NCBI RefSeq assembly: GCF_003435375.1
Contig: NZ_QWGL01000005.1
Span: 62,001 to 126,000, forward strand
Length of the DNA: 64,000 nucleotides
Reading direction: 5' to 3'
Source: Clostridium sp. AM34-11AC
Lineage (GTDB): Bacteria > Bacillota > Clostridia > Lachnospirales > Lachnospiraceae
Shown piece after piece: positions 8,534-18,028 of this stretch; the stretch's first letter is position 1; each line of letters begins with the position of its first letter. A program made the position numbers and the translations under genes. A model generated the notes under the pieces. That model saw only the letters and a program-made list of their open reading frames with translations, ran no database searches and had not been told where the DNA came from.

Positions 8534-9382
8534 TTATTTTTCCTGTATCTCCGATGGAGCAACACCCGCAATTTTTTTAAATGTGTTAGAAAAATACGCA
8601 ATATCTTTATATCCGACTTTTTCCGCCACTTCGTACACCTTGTTTCGGTGGTCAGAAAGCAATTCCACTGCCTTTTTCATCCGGTACCGTGTGAGCCACC
8701 CCATCACCGTATATCCTGTCTCTTTCTTGAAGCAGTGGCTCAGGTGGCCTTCGCTGATCCCCACCGCACCTGCGATCTTCGCCACATTGATCGTACTTTC
8801 CCCGTAATGAGATGCCATATAAAGCACCGCGTCCCGGACGTATCCGGTAAGGCCCGCGGTATTTTCATCGAATGGCAGACAGAGCCGGATCACCGCGGCA
8901 TTGATCTCTGGTCCGTCACCTTCCAAAGCTCCCGGATATTGCTCCTTTACCGGTGCCTTATCCGGGACAGATCTGCTCAGACCGGTATCTCTTTGCTTCC
9001 CCCGATCTGTCTCGATCCGCTCTTTCGCCCTGAGGATCGCGCTCTCCAGCTCTCCGTCCTCGAACGGCTTTAGCAGATAATCAAATGCATAAAGCTTCAA
9101 CGCCTCTCTGGCGTAGGAAAACTCGCTGTACGCGGTCAGAAAGATCACCTGTACCGGATTTTTCTCTTCCCGAAGCTTCTTTAACATCTCAAGACCGTTC
9201 ATCTTAGGCATCCGGATATCGCAGATCATCAGGTCCGGATTCTTTTTATGGACCAGTTCCAGCGCGTCTAACCCGTTTTCCGCCTCACCGACGACCTCGC
9301 AACCCAGCGAGGCCCAGTCCGTCTCACCGACAATGCCCATCCGGACGAACCGCTCATCATCTACAACGATCACCTTGATCAT
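8534..9382 (-). CDS. Response regulator with AraC-type DNA-binding domain
   Basis: 282-residue transcription regulator: receiver domain (MIKVIVVDDERFVRMGI; phosphorylatable Asp in LMICDIRMPKMNG; Lys in YLLKPFEDGE) and a C-terminal AraC double helix-turn-helix (GISEGHLSHCFKKETG and YKDIAYFSNTFKK). An upstream in-frame ATG at 9466 exists, but GGGGGGAG lies seven bases before the ATG at 9382 and the homology starts there. It follows the kinase gene by 40 bases and surely pairs with it. Possible target: the ABC importer at 0.6-5.7 kb, by analogy. Confidence 0.85.
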   Translation of the reverse strand: MIKVIVVDDERFVRMGIVGETDWASLGCEVVGEAENGLDALELVHKKNPDLMICDIRMPKMNGLEMLKKLREEKNPVQVIFLTAYSEFSYAREALKLYAFDYLLKPFEDGELESAILRAKERIETDRGKQRDTGLSRSVPDKAPVKEQYPGALEGDGPEINAAVIRLCLPFDENTAGLTGYVRDAVLYMASHYGESTINVAKIAGAVGISEGHLSHCFKKETGYTVMGWLTRYRMKKAVELLSDHRNKVYEVAEKVGYKDIAYFSNTFKKIAGVAPSEIQEK

Positions 9383-9422
9383 AACAGCTCCCCCCTTCCC
9401 TTTTTCCATTCCCCATCGGTCA

Positions 9423-11150
9423 TCAGGATCTGTTCTCCATACTGGGCGCAGGCTGTCCGGAGCCATTCACCGGTATTCTTATCGTTACCTTTGTTCCGCC
9501 TGCAGCCAGCCGCTCTGCCCTGAGACCGTAGTCTTTTCCATAATGAAGCCGGATGATCGTATCCACATTGTAAAAGCCGATGTGGCCATTCTTCTGTTCC
9601 TTGTCCCGGTTTCCGAGCCGTCGGATCACTTCATCGCTGATCCCGCATCCGTCATCTGAAACCTCGATCACAAGCTCCTTCCTTTCCAGATATGCCCTGA
9701 CAAAAATATGCCCCTCATCCGCATCCGCCAGCCCATGGATCACCGCATTTTCCACGATGGGCTGAACGATGAGCTTTGGAACCAGGATCTCCTCCGTCTC
9801 AGGAGCGATCTCATAGCGGAAATCAAACTTTCCGTTAAACCGGATCTTCTGGATCTTTGCATAGCTTTCCACCAGTGTCATCTCTTCCTGCAGCGTGATA
9901 AACTGGGCGCTTGAAATACTGGTCCTTAAGATCTTCGCAAGCTTTGCCGCCAGCGTCGCGATCTCCGGAATATGGTTCGCCTTCGCCACCCACTTCATCG
10001 TATCAAGGGTATTGTAGAGAAAATGCGGATTTAGCTGGGACTGCATCATGGCGATCTGGGTCTCGTTCAGCTCCTTTTCGCGCCGAACCCGCTCCTCCAT
10101 ATAAGAGGAGATCCTCTTTGTCATGATATTAAAATTTTCCGCCAGCTCCCCAAACTCGTCCTGACGTTCCATGTCCACATGGGTATCCAGATTTCCCTCC
10201 TGAACCTCATCCATGGCATCATGAAGTACATGGATCGGCTTGGAAAGAAAGGAGCTGATCCCGATCGCGACACCAACACTTAAAAGAAAGCTTCCCGCGG
10301 CCATGAAAAGAAGAACTGTATACATGGATCTCGTGGTATCACTCGTAAAAACATGGGGACGGATCAGGACGCTGTAAAGCCCTGTATCACCCAGCTTTGA
10401 AACGTAAATACTGTTGTTGTTCCAGACCTCCGTCAGAGGTTCCCCCTGTAGAAAACGGCTTCTCAGAACATCTCCGACCGTCTCCCCCGATGCCGTGCCT
10501 ACACTGTACACGGTCTCCAGAAATCCATTGAGAATACAGATTCCGTCCTGGCCACTGTATGTGCCGGAGAGCGCCTTCGCGAAATGCTCCGCCGTCATTG
10601 TGACCACAAAATATCCAGAACATTCCTCCGAATTTCCGGTCACTGCTCTGGCAAACCGCAGGACCTCATCACCGCCAATCTCCAGATCACTCCGGATGAT
10701 CAGATCATTCGGGTGGGCATGAGCCTCTCTCAGGATCCCCCAGTATACCGGCAGCGTCTGCCCGTAGGTACGGTTTCCCGTAGAGTACAGGCAGGAGCCA
10801 TCCGCATTGTAGAGATGAAATCCCGCCATCTCACGACATGCAGCGGTCGCCCCGTACAGACTGCGATACACTTCATTCTTCTTTCCAAAGCTTTCTTTTT
10901 TCAGCGCCTCGGCGACCAGCGGATCCGTACACAGTTCCTCCGCCGCGTCATGGTAAGCGTCAAACAGCGTCATCAGCTGATGCTCTACCGCACCGGCAAG
11001 CTCCATATCCTTTTTCTCAAAATCTCTTCCGACCTTCACCTTAAACATCTGGATCAGAAACACACAGCACACGATCAGTGGAAGAACAGACACAGCGAGA
11101 AAACTCACAAGAAGCTCACGCCGGAAAGATCTCTGGATAAAGTTCTTCAT
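9423..11150 (-). CDS. Sensor histidine kinase (LytS/YesM-type)
   Basis: 575-residue membrane kinase. TM1 is at about 12-35, followed by an extracellular sensor region, a second TM (FMAAGSFLLSVGVAIGISSF), HAMP (LSKPIHVLHDAM), a His_kinase domain with phosphoacceptor motif QSQLNPHFLYNTLD, and a HATPase with N box IVENAVIHGL and G box SDDGCGIS. The ORF could start at 11222, but the ATG at 11150 overlaps the upstream stop as ATGA, indicating translational coupling to the sensor lipoprotein gene. Confidence 0.87.
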   Translation of the reverse strand: MKNFIQRSFRRELLVSFLAVSVLPLIVCCVFLIQMFKVKVGRDFEKKDMELAGAVEHQLMTLFDAYHDAAEELCTDPLVAEALKKESFGKKNEVYRSLYGATAACREMAGFHLYNADGSCLYSTGNRTYGQTLPVYWGILREAHAHPNDLIIRSDLEIGGDEVLRFARAVTGNSEECSGYFVVTMTAEHFAKALSGTYSGQDGICILNGFLETVYSVGTASGETVGDVLRSRFLQGEPLTEVWNNNSIYVSKLGDTGLYSVLIRPHVFTSDTTRSMYTVLLFMAAGSFLLSVGVAIGISSFLSKPIHVLHDAMDEVQEGNLDTHVDMERQDEFGELAENFNIMTKRISSYMEERVRREKELNETQIAMMQSQLNPHFLYNTLDTMKWVAKANHIPEIATLAAKLAKILRTSISSAQFITLQEEMTLVESYAKIQKIRFNGKFDFRYEIAPETEEILVPKLIVQPIVENAVIHGLADADEGHIFVRAYLERKELVIEVSDDGCGISDEVIRRLGNRDKEQKNGHIGFYNVDTIIRLHYGKDYGLRAERLAAGGTKVTIRIPVNGSGQPAPSMENRS

Positions 11151-12181
11151 GATCCACCTCCGTTTCCTGCCATGAGCGCCGCCCATCTTTCCAAAATGGA
11201 TTTCTGGTTTTTTACTGCCCATCCAAGATCGAAGTCCATGATCGATCCCTCTTCCTTCTGATCCGGGGTAATATCATCGCGGACCGTCCGTCTGTAAAGC
11301 TTCTCGACAGCCAGTCTCTGGACATCAGGACTCACGATAAAATCCACAAAAAGCTTCGCGTTTTCTTCATGCTCCGCACCCTTGATCACCGCGCATCCGT
11401 CTGCCACCGCGCTGGTTCCCTCCCGCGGATAGACGATCGAGATCGCCGCGCCGCGGTCGATATACTTTTTCGCAGTTTCCTCCAAAGTCAGACCAACCAG
11501 ATATGTTCCCTCTGACACCTCATCGAGCACGGCGCCTGACCCCGCCGCCATCCGGCGGCCGAGCACTCTGGCAAACTGTTCCAGAACCTCGTTTTCACGC
11601 ATCGGCAGGACCTGGATCATCGTCTCCAGCATCGTGCAGCTGCTGCCGGATCTTCCCGGATCCGCAAAGGACACCTTTCCGTCCCAGTTCCCGTCAAACA
11701 GATCCTCAAATCCCCGCGGGGCGGAAGCCGCGTCCACCAGCTTATTGTTGTAGATCAGAACAATGGGAAGCTCCGTAAACGGAGTCCAGACATGATCCTC
11801 AGTCCGGTATATACTCTCGATATGATCGCTCTGGGTACTCTCGTATGACACGAAGCAGTCCTTAAAGACCTCATAGCTCTCCACACCTCCGCCGAACATC
11901 ACGTCACAGGATCCCTTTTCCCCCTCTTCCCGGATCCGCTCCAGAAGCTCCGTCGTTCCCCCGGGAACCACTTCCACCCAGATTCCGGTCCGCTCCTCAA
12001 ACTCCTTTATGATCGGCGCATAGACCTCCTGCTTGTGGGAAGTATACACCGTAAGCCTCTTCTCCTCACTCACTTTCTCCGGTCCCTGTCCGCTGCTCTC
12101 CCCTGTTCTGCAGCCCGCCGCACTCATCGCCACAACTGCAATTCCAAGGAATAACGCCCATACGTTTCTCTTTCCCTTCAC
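11147..12181 (-). CDS. Binding-protein-like sensor lipoprotein (PBP class 2)
   Basis: 344 residues with lipobox MSAAGC and an Fe3+/sugar-phosphate-type binding fold (TVYTSHKQEVYAPIIKEFEE; later DVMFGGGVESY, NWDGKVSFADPGRSGSS). It is not beside a permease but is the first gene of an operon with a kinase and regulator, coupled by ATGA. By analogy with the HptA-HptS-HptR system it probably presents a ligand to the kinase rather than to a transporter. The ligand is not determinable here. Confidence 0.82.
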   Translation of the reverse strand: MKGKRNVWALFLGIAVVAMSAAGCRTGESSGQGPEKVSEEKRLTVYTSHKQEVYAPIIKEFEERTGIWVEVVPGGTTELLERIREEGEKGSCDVMFGGGVESYEVFKDCFVSYESTQSDHIESIYRTEDHVWTPFTELPIVLIYNNKLVDAASAPRGFEDLFDGNWDGKVSFADPGRSGSSCTMLETMIQVLPMRENEVLEQFARVLGRRMAAGSGAVLDEVSEGTYLVGLTLEETAKKYIDRGAAISIVYPREGTSAVADGCAVIKGAEHEENAKLFVDFIVSPDVQRLAVEKLYRRTVRDDITPDQKEEGSIMDFDLGWAVKNQKSILERWAALMAGNGGGS

Positions 12182-12320
12182 TCCCCGAAATCCCCCCTTT
12201 GATTCCGATCAGATTGAATTTCTATCGATAACTCTTTTCCTATAATCTCATTCTGTTTCGTCGCTCTTTTTAGTCTATTCTAACATATTTTCCCTGAAGA
12301 AACCATCACTTTTATATAAT

Positions 12321-12384
12321 AAAAAAACCGCCGCACCTCCACGATCTCCCCGAAAGGAAATCATGTTCGGTACGGCGGTTTTTC
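12321..12384. terminator. Terminator of the glutamate fermentation operon
   Basis: ACCGCCG (12327-12333) pairs with CGGCGGT (12373-12379); seven A on the left give T7 on the minus strand, and five T follow on the right, so it can act in both directions. The loop is long (about 39 bases). Confidence 0.75.
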
Positions 12385-12394
12385 GCCTGGCTCC

Positions 12395-12569
12395 GCGTGA
12401 ACACTGAGAAACAGGAACGCCTGCCCTTTCTCATTATGAATTATCTTCTTGTCCGCCTTACGGCGCCCAAAAAGCTTCGGACTTCGTACTTATACTGCCC
12501 CGGCATTAGAATTGCTCATGAAAGCAAGCTTTCAACACAATTCTATCACCAGGTCAGTGCAATTCAACG
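12395..12569. repeat. Structured palindromic element related to family B
   Basis: Imperfect inverted ends CGTGAACACTGA and TCAGTGCAATTCAACG enclose several hairpins. The innermost (12519-12534) is TGAAAGC-AA-GCTTTCA inside a TAGAATTG/CAATTCTA stem. The same core architecture with compensating changes occurs in the element at 22310-22464. It begins 5 bases after the hgdB stop, inside the operon's 3' UTR. Confidence 0.55.
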
Positions 12570-12574
12570 TTTAT

Positions 12575-13726
12575 TTACTTTCTCATCTCAAGAACATCCG
12601 CAAATGCCTCGATAGCAGTTGCAGCCTGTCCGAAGTCTCTCATCTGCTGGTCAACACCAAGCTTGATGTGCGGGATACCTGCGTTGTCGAGAGCTTTCTT
12701 GAGGTACGGATACTCCATCTCCTCCGGATCGCAGAACTGCTGCATGAAGAGTACAAGCCCCTGAGCGCCGCTCTTCTTAACCATGTCAGCTACGAACTCG
12801 CCACGGCGGTTCTTGGAAGACTGCGGATCGTAAAGAAGGATATCGTAGTCCATGTTTGCAAACTGTTTTGCAAGAGCTCTGAGAGCATCCTGCTCGTCCT
12901 CCGGAACATCTGTACGGAAGGAACGGCTCTCATGAGCAACATCATCAGCTGCGATCGCGATGTTGTTATTCTCGAAGATCTCAAGAAGCTTCGGGTTGTC
13001 TACGATGATACCGGATGTAACAACCTTTGTTCCCTTCCAGTCACATACCGGAAGAGCTGCGAGCTCTTTGTTTAACTCTTCGAGTTTTGCTGTATATTCC
13101 GGTTTCTCCATGAAGAAGAATGCCTTTAATACTGCAGAACGCTTTGTAGGAGTTACAACGTCGCAGTGCTCGTTAGCGAGTTTTACGAACTCACGGCGGG
13201 CTGCACGGCTCTTGTTGTAAACCTTGATTGCGTCAAGGATCGCATCGTTGGTGATCTCGTGGCCACATACTTCCTCGAGATCAGCCTTAACGTTTGCGTA
13301 CTCCTCCTCACAGAACTTAAGTCCGAACTCTTCGAAACGGTTCTGCGGATGAGCAAGGAAGATAACTTTCATCTTGTCGCCCATAGCAACACGGAAGTTC
13401 TGGCTCATCGGACGTAATGTATCACAGATTGTTGGTGTGATGATTCCGTCTAACTGATCCATAGTTCCGTCAAGGAGCATCTCAAGTGCGAGCTGAGCAA
13501 TCGTGCAGTAGAAGGTTGCACAATACTCTTTTGCACGGCTGATCGTCTTGTTGTTGGAGCCCCAGATTCCCATCGGAACCATGCCTGCAGCGTATACAAG
13601 CTCTTCCGGAGCGTAGTACGGGAGAACGCCAATGACCTTCTTGCCCTGTGCTTTATATTCAGCAAGCTGCTGTTTTGGAGTTGCAGCTTTTACCTTAAAT
13701 TCGTCAAATAATGCGTTGATACTCAT
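12575..13726 (-). CDS. hgdB: (R)-2-hydroxyglutaryl-CoA dehydratase, beta subunit
   Basis: 383 residues, the length of the Acidaminococcus HgdB. Component D of the dehydratase that removes water from (R)-2-hydroxyglutaryl-CoA to give glutaconyl-CoA through a ketyl radical. Family signatures visible: VIGVLPYYAPEELVYAAGMVP at the N-terminus, the Cys in AKEYCATFYCTIAQ (cluster ligand region), QFCDPEEMEYPYL and C-terminal IKLGVDQQ. It is the last gene of the operon, 3 bases after hgdA, with its ribosome site GGAGG inside the hgdA end. Cytosolic, oxygen-sensitive. Confidence 0.93.
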   Translation of the reverse strand: MSINALFDEFKVKAATPKQQLAEYKAQGKKVIGVLPYYAPEELVYAAGMVPMGIWGSNNKTISRAKEYCATFYCTIAQLALEMLLDGTMDQLDGIITPTICDTLRPMSQNFRVAMGDKMKVIFLAHPQNRFEEFGLKFCEEEYANVKADLEEVCGHEITNDAILDAIKVYNKSRAARREFVKLANEHCDVVTPTKRSAVLKAFFFMEKPEYTAKLEELNKELAALPVCDWKGTKVVTSGIIVDNPKLLEIFENNNIAIAADDVAHESRSFRTDVPEDEQDALRALAKQFANMDYDILLYDPQSSKNRRGEFVADMVKKSGAQGLVLFMQQFCDPEEMEYPYLKKALDNAGIPHIKLGVDQQMRDFGQAATAIEAFADVLEMRK

Positions 13727-13729
13727 GGT

Positions 13730-15172
13730 CTATTTAGCCTCCTTTGCCTGGATGTTTGCTTCCATAGCCTCTACAAGACCCTGTACTCGTGTCTCGTACT
13801 GAGCGGCATTGAAGTTACGCGGGTCAGCCTGGTCACCATCGAATCCTGCGCACGGAATACCAAGATCCTTTGTGAAGCGGCGCTGCATCTCTGCCATGTA
13901 ACCGGACCACGGCTTACAGCTTCTGTTGTAGTGAACGAGAACGCCATCTACCTTGTTGTCACGGCAGATGCCTTCACGCCATGCAACACCCTGCTCGATA
14001 CATACAGAGTTCGGTGCTTTGTAGTAAGCACGTGCCATCTCATCCAGACCATTATATACGAAACCGAATGCCGGTGCGTATACAACTGCTGTTACGTTGA
14101 CGCCGTTAGCCTTTAACGGTTTGAACAGTGCCGGAAGCTTCGGCCAGCACGGAATACCCTCGAACATTACACGGTATTTCTCCGGGAACGGAGTTGTTGT
14201 CTCGCCCTTAGCGATCGTCTCGTCAAGGTCTTTTGCTAACTGCTCAAATGCCGCAGCAGCCTCAACTCTTGCACGTGCGGTTACAACGTCAGCCATATGG
14301 TTGAACAGGTCGAAACCACTGTACGGAGCCGGTTTGTACTGTAAGTAATCACAGACTTTTAACCATGCCTTTGCTGTACGGTTTGCGTTCTCACATGCAT
14401 GCTCGAACTTCTTCTCGTCGAACTTCTTGCCTGTGAGTTCCTCTAACTGCTTGATTGCCTTATCAAACTGTCCACGAACATAGCGAACATTCTGATCAGC
14501 AACTTCTACAGTGTTGTTGTACGGGATATCGATCATGATAAGCGGAACATTGCACATACGGGCGATGTTCTCATACCACTTTGTCATACAGTTACAGATG
14601 TTGTTGCAGCAAAGAACGAAATCCGGCTGCGGGATCTGCATCTGACGGATCGGGGAGATCGCTGCAATACGGCGCTCTTTATCCGGTCCATCCGGAAGCT
14701 TTTCAAGCTCAAGAAGGTTTACAAGCTCAAGATACGGAGTCTGAGTCTTCGGATCTTTTTTCGGCTTGCCTGTTGCCTCATCGATCACTACGTTTCCGTC
14801 TGCGTCCTTTAACGGCTTACCTGTGCTCGGGTCGATGATGTACTCACCTGTCTCCGGGTCAAACTTACGCGCTACACGGACACCGGCTGCGTAAGCAAGG
14901 CTGATACGTGCGTATCCGCAGATATCGTTGTCGTAACCAAGATCCTCAGCTGCCTGACACATAAGCTCACCATAACGGTTTGCTGCGATACCAGCTGCCT
15001 GGTTCTCCGGGTACATAACGTTTAAATCAAATGCTGCTGCGAGCTCGCACGGGAATTTGGAAGAAGACCAACCAACTAACTCGCCTCTCTTTTTGGCTTC
15101 GCGCGCGTCTTTATGAACGTCATCTACGACTTTACGCAGCGCAAGAACACCAGGGCTAACCTGCTTTGCCAT
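13730..15172 (-). CDS. hgdA: (R)-2-hydroxyglutaryl-CoA dehydratase, alpha subunit
   Basis: 480 residues, close to the known HgdA (about 477). Partner of HgdB; together they bind [4Fe-4S] clusters and flavin. The N-terminus after the chosen start matches the family closely (AKQVSPGVLALRKVV, VGWSSSKFPCELA, GIAANRYGELMCQAAEDLGY), as do CNNICNCMTKWYENIAR and CAGFDGDQADPRNF. GGAGG lies 10 bases before the ATG at 15172; an ORF extension to 15202 has no support. A charged stretch at about 110-155 with repeated PxTGxPxxD units looks like a lineage-specific loop. Confidence 0.93.
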   Translation of the reverse strand: MAKQVSPGVLALRKVVDDVHKDAREAKKRGELVGWSSSKFPCELAAAFDLNVMYPENQAAGIAANRYGELMCQAAEDLGYDNDICGYARISLAYAAGVRVARKFDPETGEYIIDPSTGKPLKDADGNVVIDEATGKPKKDPKTQTPYLELVNLLELEKLPDGPDKERRIAAISPIRQMQIPQPDFVLCCNNICNCMTKWYENIARMCNVPLIMIDIPYNNTVEVADQNVRYVRGQFDKAIKQLEELTGKKFDEKKFEHACENANRTAKAWLKVCDYLQYKPAPYSGFDLFNHMADVVTARARVEAAAAFEQLAKDLDETIAKGETTTPFPEKYRVMFEGIPCWPKLPALFKPLKANGVNVTAVVYAPAFGFVYNGLDEMARAYYKAPNSVCIEQGVAWREGICRDNKVDGVLVHYNRSCKPWSGYMAEMQRRFTKDLGIPCAGFDGDQADPRNFNAAQYETRVQGLVEAMEANIQAKEAK

Positions 15173-15250
15173 AATAAATATCCTCCATTTCTTATCAAAC
15201 ATGGCTGCTTATGTTATTTACAGCCAAAGATCTGCATAAACTAATAATGA

Positions 15251-16042
15251 TTATGCGCGGCGGCTTGCTGCCTGATATGCATATAAAGCTGCACCAAGCG
15301 CACCGTTATACTGTGTCAGAGGAGATCTGTGGATCTCACAACCAAGCTCATTCTGAAGAGCCTTGACTACACCCTCGTTCTGAGCAACTCCGCCAGTCAT
15401 AACGAGTGCCGGAACAACTCCGATCCTATGGGCGAGTCCAGTGACACGGTGAGCCACGGAGCGGTGGATACCCGCGATAATATCGCACTTATCGGTTCCC
15501 ATCGACAGCTGGCTGATAACCTCACTCTCCGCAAACACGGTACATGTGGAGCTGATCTCCACTCTCTTCTTGGACAGGGAATCAAGATGTCCCAGATCCT
15601 GGACCTTAACCTCAAGAACGCCTGCCATAACATCCAGAAATCTTCCGGTTCCTGCAGCGCACTTATCGTTCATCTGGAAATTGGTCATTGCACCGTTATC
15701 AATATGAAGGACCTTAACGTCCTGGCCGCCGATATCAATGACGGTATGAACGTCAGGGAACAGGAAGTAAGCTCCCCTTGCGTGGCAGGATAACTCACTC
15801 ATCTGTTTGTCTGCAAAATTCATTAAGGAATTACGGCCATAACCTGTTGCCAGGGTAAAAGCCATATCCTCTTTTTTCATGCCTGCGTTTTCCAGCACTG
15901 CGTCGATCGCACGCTGGGGGCCGCTGGTACCTGCACCTACATCGATCAGGGATTTCGCTACGATCTCCTGGCCATCCTTAAGCATAATGCATTTGGAAGC
16001 CGTGGATCCAACGTCAATTCCCAGGGTGTAAATTGCACTCAT
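15251..16042 (-). CDS. hgdC: 2-hydroxyglutaryl-CoA dehydratase activator (component A)
   Basis: 263-residue ASKHA-fold ATPase that injects one electron into the dehydratase at the cost of [13 protein letters not shown] (8-17) is the phosphate loop. Cys128 (KCAAGTGRF) and Cys167 ([11 protein letters not shown]) correspond to the ligands that hold a single [4Fe-4S] cluster across the homodimer. GGAGG precedes the ATG. It lies directly upstream of hgdA and is needed only in small amounts relative to HgdAB. Confidence 0.94.
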   Translation of the reverse strand: MSAIYTLGIDVGSTASKCIMLKDGQEIVAKSLIDVGAGTSGPQRAIDAVLENAGMKKEDMAFTLATGYGRNSLMNFADKQMSELSCHARGAYFLFPDVHTVIDIGGQDVKVLHIDNGAMTNFQMNDKCAAGTGRFLDVMAGVLEVKVQDLGHLDSLSKKRVEISSTCTVFAESEVISQLSMGTDKCDIIAGIHRSVAHRVTGLAHRIGVVPALVMTGGVAQNEGVVKALQNELGCEIHRSPLTQYNGALGAALYAYQAASRRA

Positions 16043-16165
16043 AATAACCTCCGGGTATACTGAAAATGTAAAATGAAACTGGCTTTGTTATACCAGTATA
16101 TCCAGGCCAGAGAAAGACTCCCCCGGCCTGGATACATATCATTTTACTCTATCCTTCAGTCAAAA

Positions 16166-17935
16166 TCAAGCCTTGTGAGCGTCATTCCACTCGCGAATTG
16201 CACGCGGTGTTACCATCTGGTGCATCGGGCAGATAGACTTCGGATTCTGGTAAGCAGCCTCTGTAAATGCCTGAATGTACGGACGGATATCTGTCATGTC
16301 AACGATCTCATCTACCATACCAACCTTAGCGCAGTATGCCGGACGGGACTTTTCATGATACAGCTGGATCATATCGTTCATCTTCTTGATGATCGGAGCA
16401 AGATCTTCTCCTGCCTTGCTTGCCTTAACAAGCTTTCTGGAGTACATAGCGTTTGCAGCGGTTTCACCCGGCATTACATAGTACTCACATGCAGCTGTAC
16501 CAAGGGAGTATACGTTTGTATTGTTACCCTGCGGTCCACCAAGTACATAGTGAGCAGCAGCGCTTGCTTTACGAAGAGTAATTTCGAGAGACGGAAGCTT
16601 GGAGTTCTCGATGGAGTAGATCAGGGACTGACCTAAACCAAGTAATTCAGCCTTCTCTGCTTCGTCGCCTACATCGATACCTGTTGTATCCTGTAACCAG
16701 ATCAGCGGAATACGGTCACGAGCACATAAGGTTACGAACTCGTTCATCTTGATGAGACCCTGACGGTACAGCTTTCCGCCGATACCAACGGAGTTCTGCT
16801 TGTACTCCGGATAGTTCATAAGAAGGCCCTGAGTATTCGCGATCACACCAACTAAAAGTCCGTTAACCTTTGCAAGACCTGTTACCATCTCCGGACCATA
16901 GCCCTTCTTGTACTCATATAACTGAGAACCATCGAAGAGACGGCCGATTACGTCGTAGATATCATACGGACGTTTTCCGTTCATCGGAATGATGCTGTAA
17001 AGATCTTCTGCCGGAAGACACGGTCTCTGCGGATCATCAACACGGAAGAACTCGAGGTTGTATGCCGGAAGGTAGCTGATGTACTTCTTGATGCCCTCGA
17101 TTACGCCGTAGTCGTTCTCGTAAACCTCACGGAAGAATCCTGTCTCGTCATAGTGGATCGGAACGGAGCCCGGAGCCGGAACGTGCTTCTTGCTGTTCTC
17201 GATCTGGGCAGCAACGATCTGCTCAGCAGCCTCCTCGTCGATATATCCCTTCGGGTTCATACCGGAAAGAATACCAGCACCGCCGACTGCCATGTTAGCC
17301 TGGCTGTGTGCGATCAGGATTGTCGGGGAAATGCTGTGGTATCCGCCGCCGGCCGGGTTTGTACCGTAGATGCCTACGATTACCGGAATGCCTAACTGGT
17401 TTAACTCTGCGTTACGGAAGAACGGAGTACCGCCGCCGCGTCTGTTCGGGTAAACCTGATCCTGATACGGGAAGTCTACGCCTGCGCAGTTTAATAAGTA
17501 GATTAACGGAAGATTTAACATCTTAGCAGCATCGGAGCAGCGGATCAGGTTCTCTGCCTGTCCCGGTTCCCATGTACCAGCCATCTTCTTGTTATCGGAA
17601 GCGATGATGTAAACCCATTTGCCGTTTACACATCCGAGACCGTTGATGATGTTTGTGGAACCCATCTTATTGTCGTTCGGGTTGAAAAGGCTGTTTAACG
17701 GGCAGAATGTTCCCTCATCTACAAGAGCGTTGATACGCTGCATTGCGGATAACTGACCACGCTCATTTAACTTCTCTTCTGTTGTGATGCCAGCAGCAAG
17801 GATCTCAGTAACTTTGTCGTGGATCTGCTTCTCGATCTCTTTGATCTCTGTCTCGTTTTCCGCATTCGGATTAACTAATGCCTTACCAACGGTAGGCATG
17901 TTCTGGAAATATTTCGGCATGGAAAAGTAGCCCAT
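16166..17935 (-). CDS. gcdA: Glutaconyl-CoA decarboxylase alpha subunit (carboxyltransferase)
   Basis: 589 residues, two crotonase-like carboxyltransferase halves. It moves CO2 from glutaconyl-CoA to biotin on GcdC. The sequence is nearly colinear with the Acidaminococcus enzyme as I remember it: MGYFSMPKYFQNMP start, YPNRRGGGTPFFRNAELNQL, GTNPAGGGYHSISPT, DTTGIDVGDEAEKAELLGLG, HYVLGGPQGNNTN. The ATG at 17935 follows GGAGGAAG; the longer ORF to 17962 is not supported. It sits between gctB and hgdC. Confidence 0.95.
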   Translation of the reverse strand: MGYFSMPKYFQNMPTVGKALVNPNAENETEIKEIEKQIHDKVTEILAAGITTEEKLNERGQLSAMQRINALVDEGTFCPLNSLFNPNDNKMGSTNIINGLGCVNGKWVYIIASDNKKMAGTWEPGQAENLIRCSDAAKMLNLPLIYLLNCAGVDFPYQDQVYPNRRGGGTPFFRNAELNQLGIPVIVGIYGTNPAGGGYHSISPTILIAHSQANMAVGGAGILSGMNPKGYIDEEAAEQIVAAQIENSKKHVPAPGSVPIHYDETGFFREVYENDYGVIEGIKKYISYLPAYNLEFFRVDDPQRPCLPAEDLYSIIPMNGKRPYDIYDVIGRLFDGSQLYEYKKGYGPEMVTGLAKVNGLLVGVIANTQGLLMNYPEYKQNSVGIGGKLYRQGLIKMNEFVTLCARDRIPLIWLQDTTGIDVGDEAEKAELLGLGQSLIYSIENSKLPSLEITLRKASAAAHYVLGGPQGNNTNVYSLGTAACEYYVMPGETAANAMYSRKLVKASKAGEDLAPIIKKMNDMIQLYHEKSRPAYCAKVGMVDEIVDMTDIRPYIQAFTEAAYQNPKSICPMHQMVTPRAIREWNDAHKA

Positions 17936-18028
17936 GTTCTTCCTCCTTATATACGCGATCACTGCGGTCAGCGGATTTTGCCAGCCGCTGACCGCGGCAT
18001 TTATGATTTCACTTTAAATCAGTTTCGA

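Larger units (their letters stand above)
12182..12574. other. Gap holding the glutamate operon terminator and a structured repeat
   Basis: Two elements fill it: the terminator hairpin (12321-12384) and a palindromic element (12395-12569) directly after the hgdB stop. I saw no convincing promoter for the sensor operon. Confidence 0.6.

Noticed and set aside
10584..11261. 225-codon plus-strand ORF opposite the kinase and sensor genes
   Set aside because: It lies fully over well-supported minus-strand genes, has no recognisable domain and no ribosome site.
12449..13075. 208-codon plus-strand ORF over the end of hgdB
   Set aside because: It overlaps a palindromic element and the hgdB coding strand; no family resemblance.
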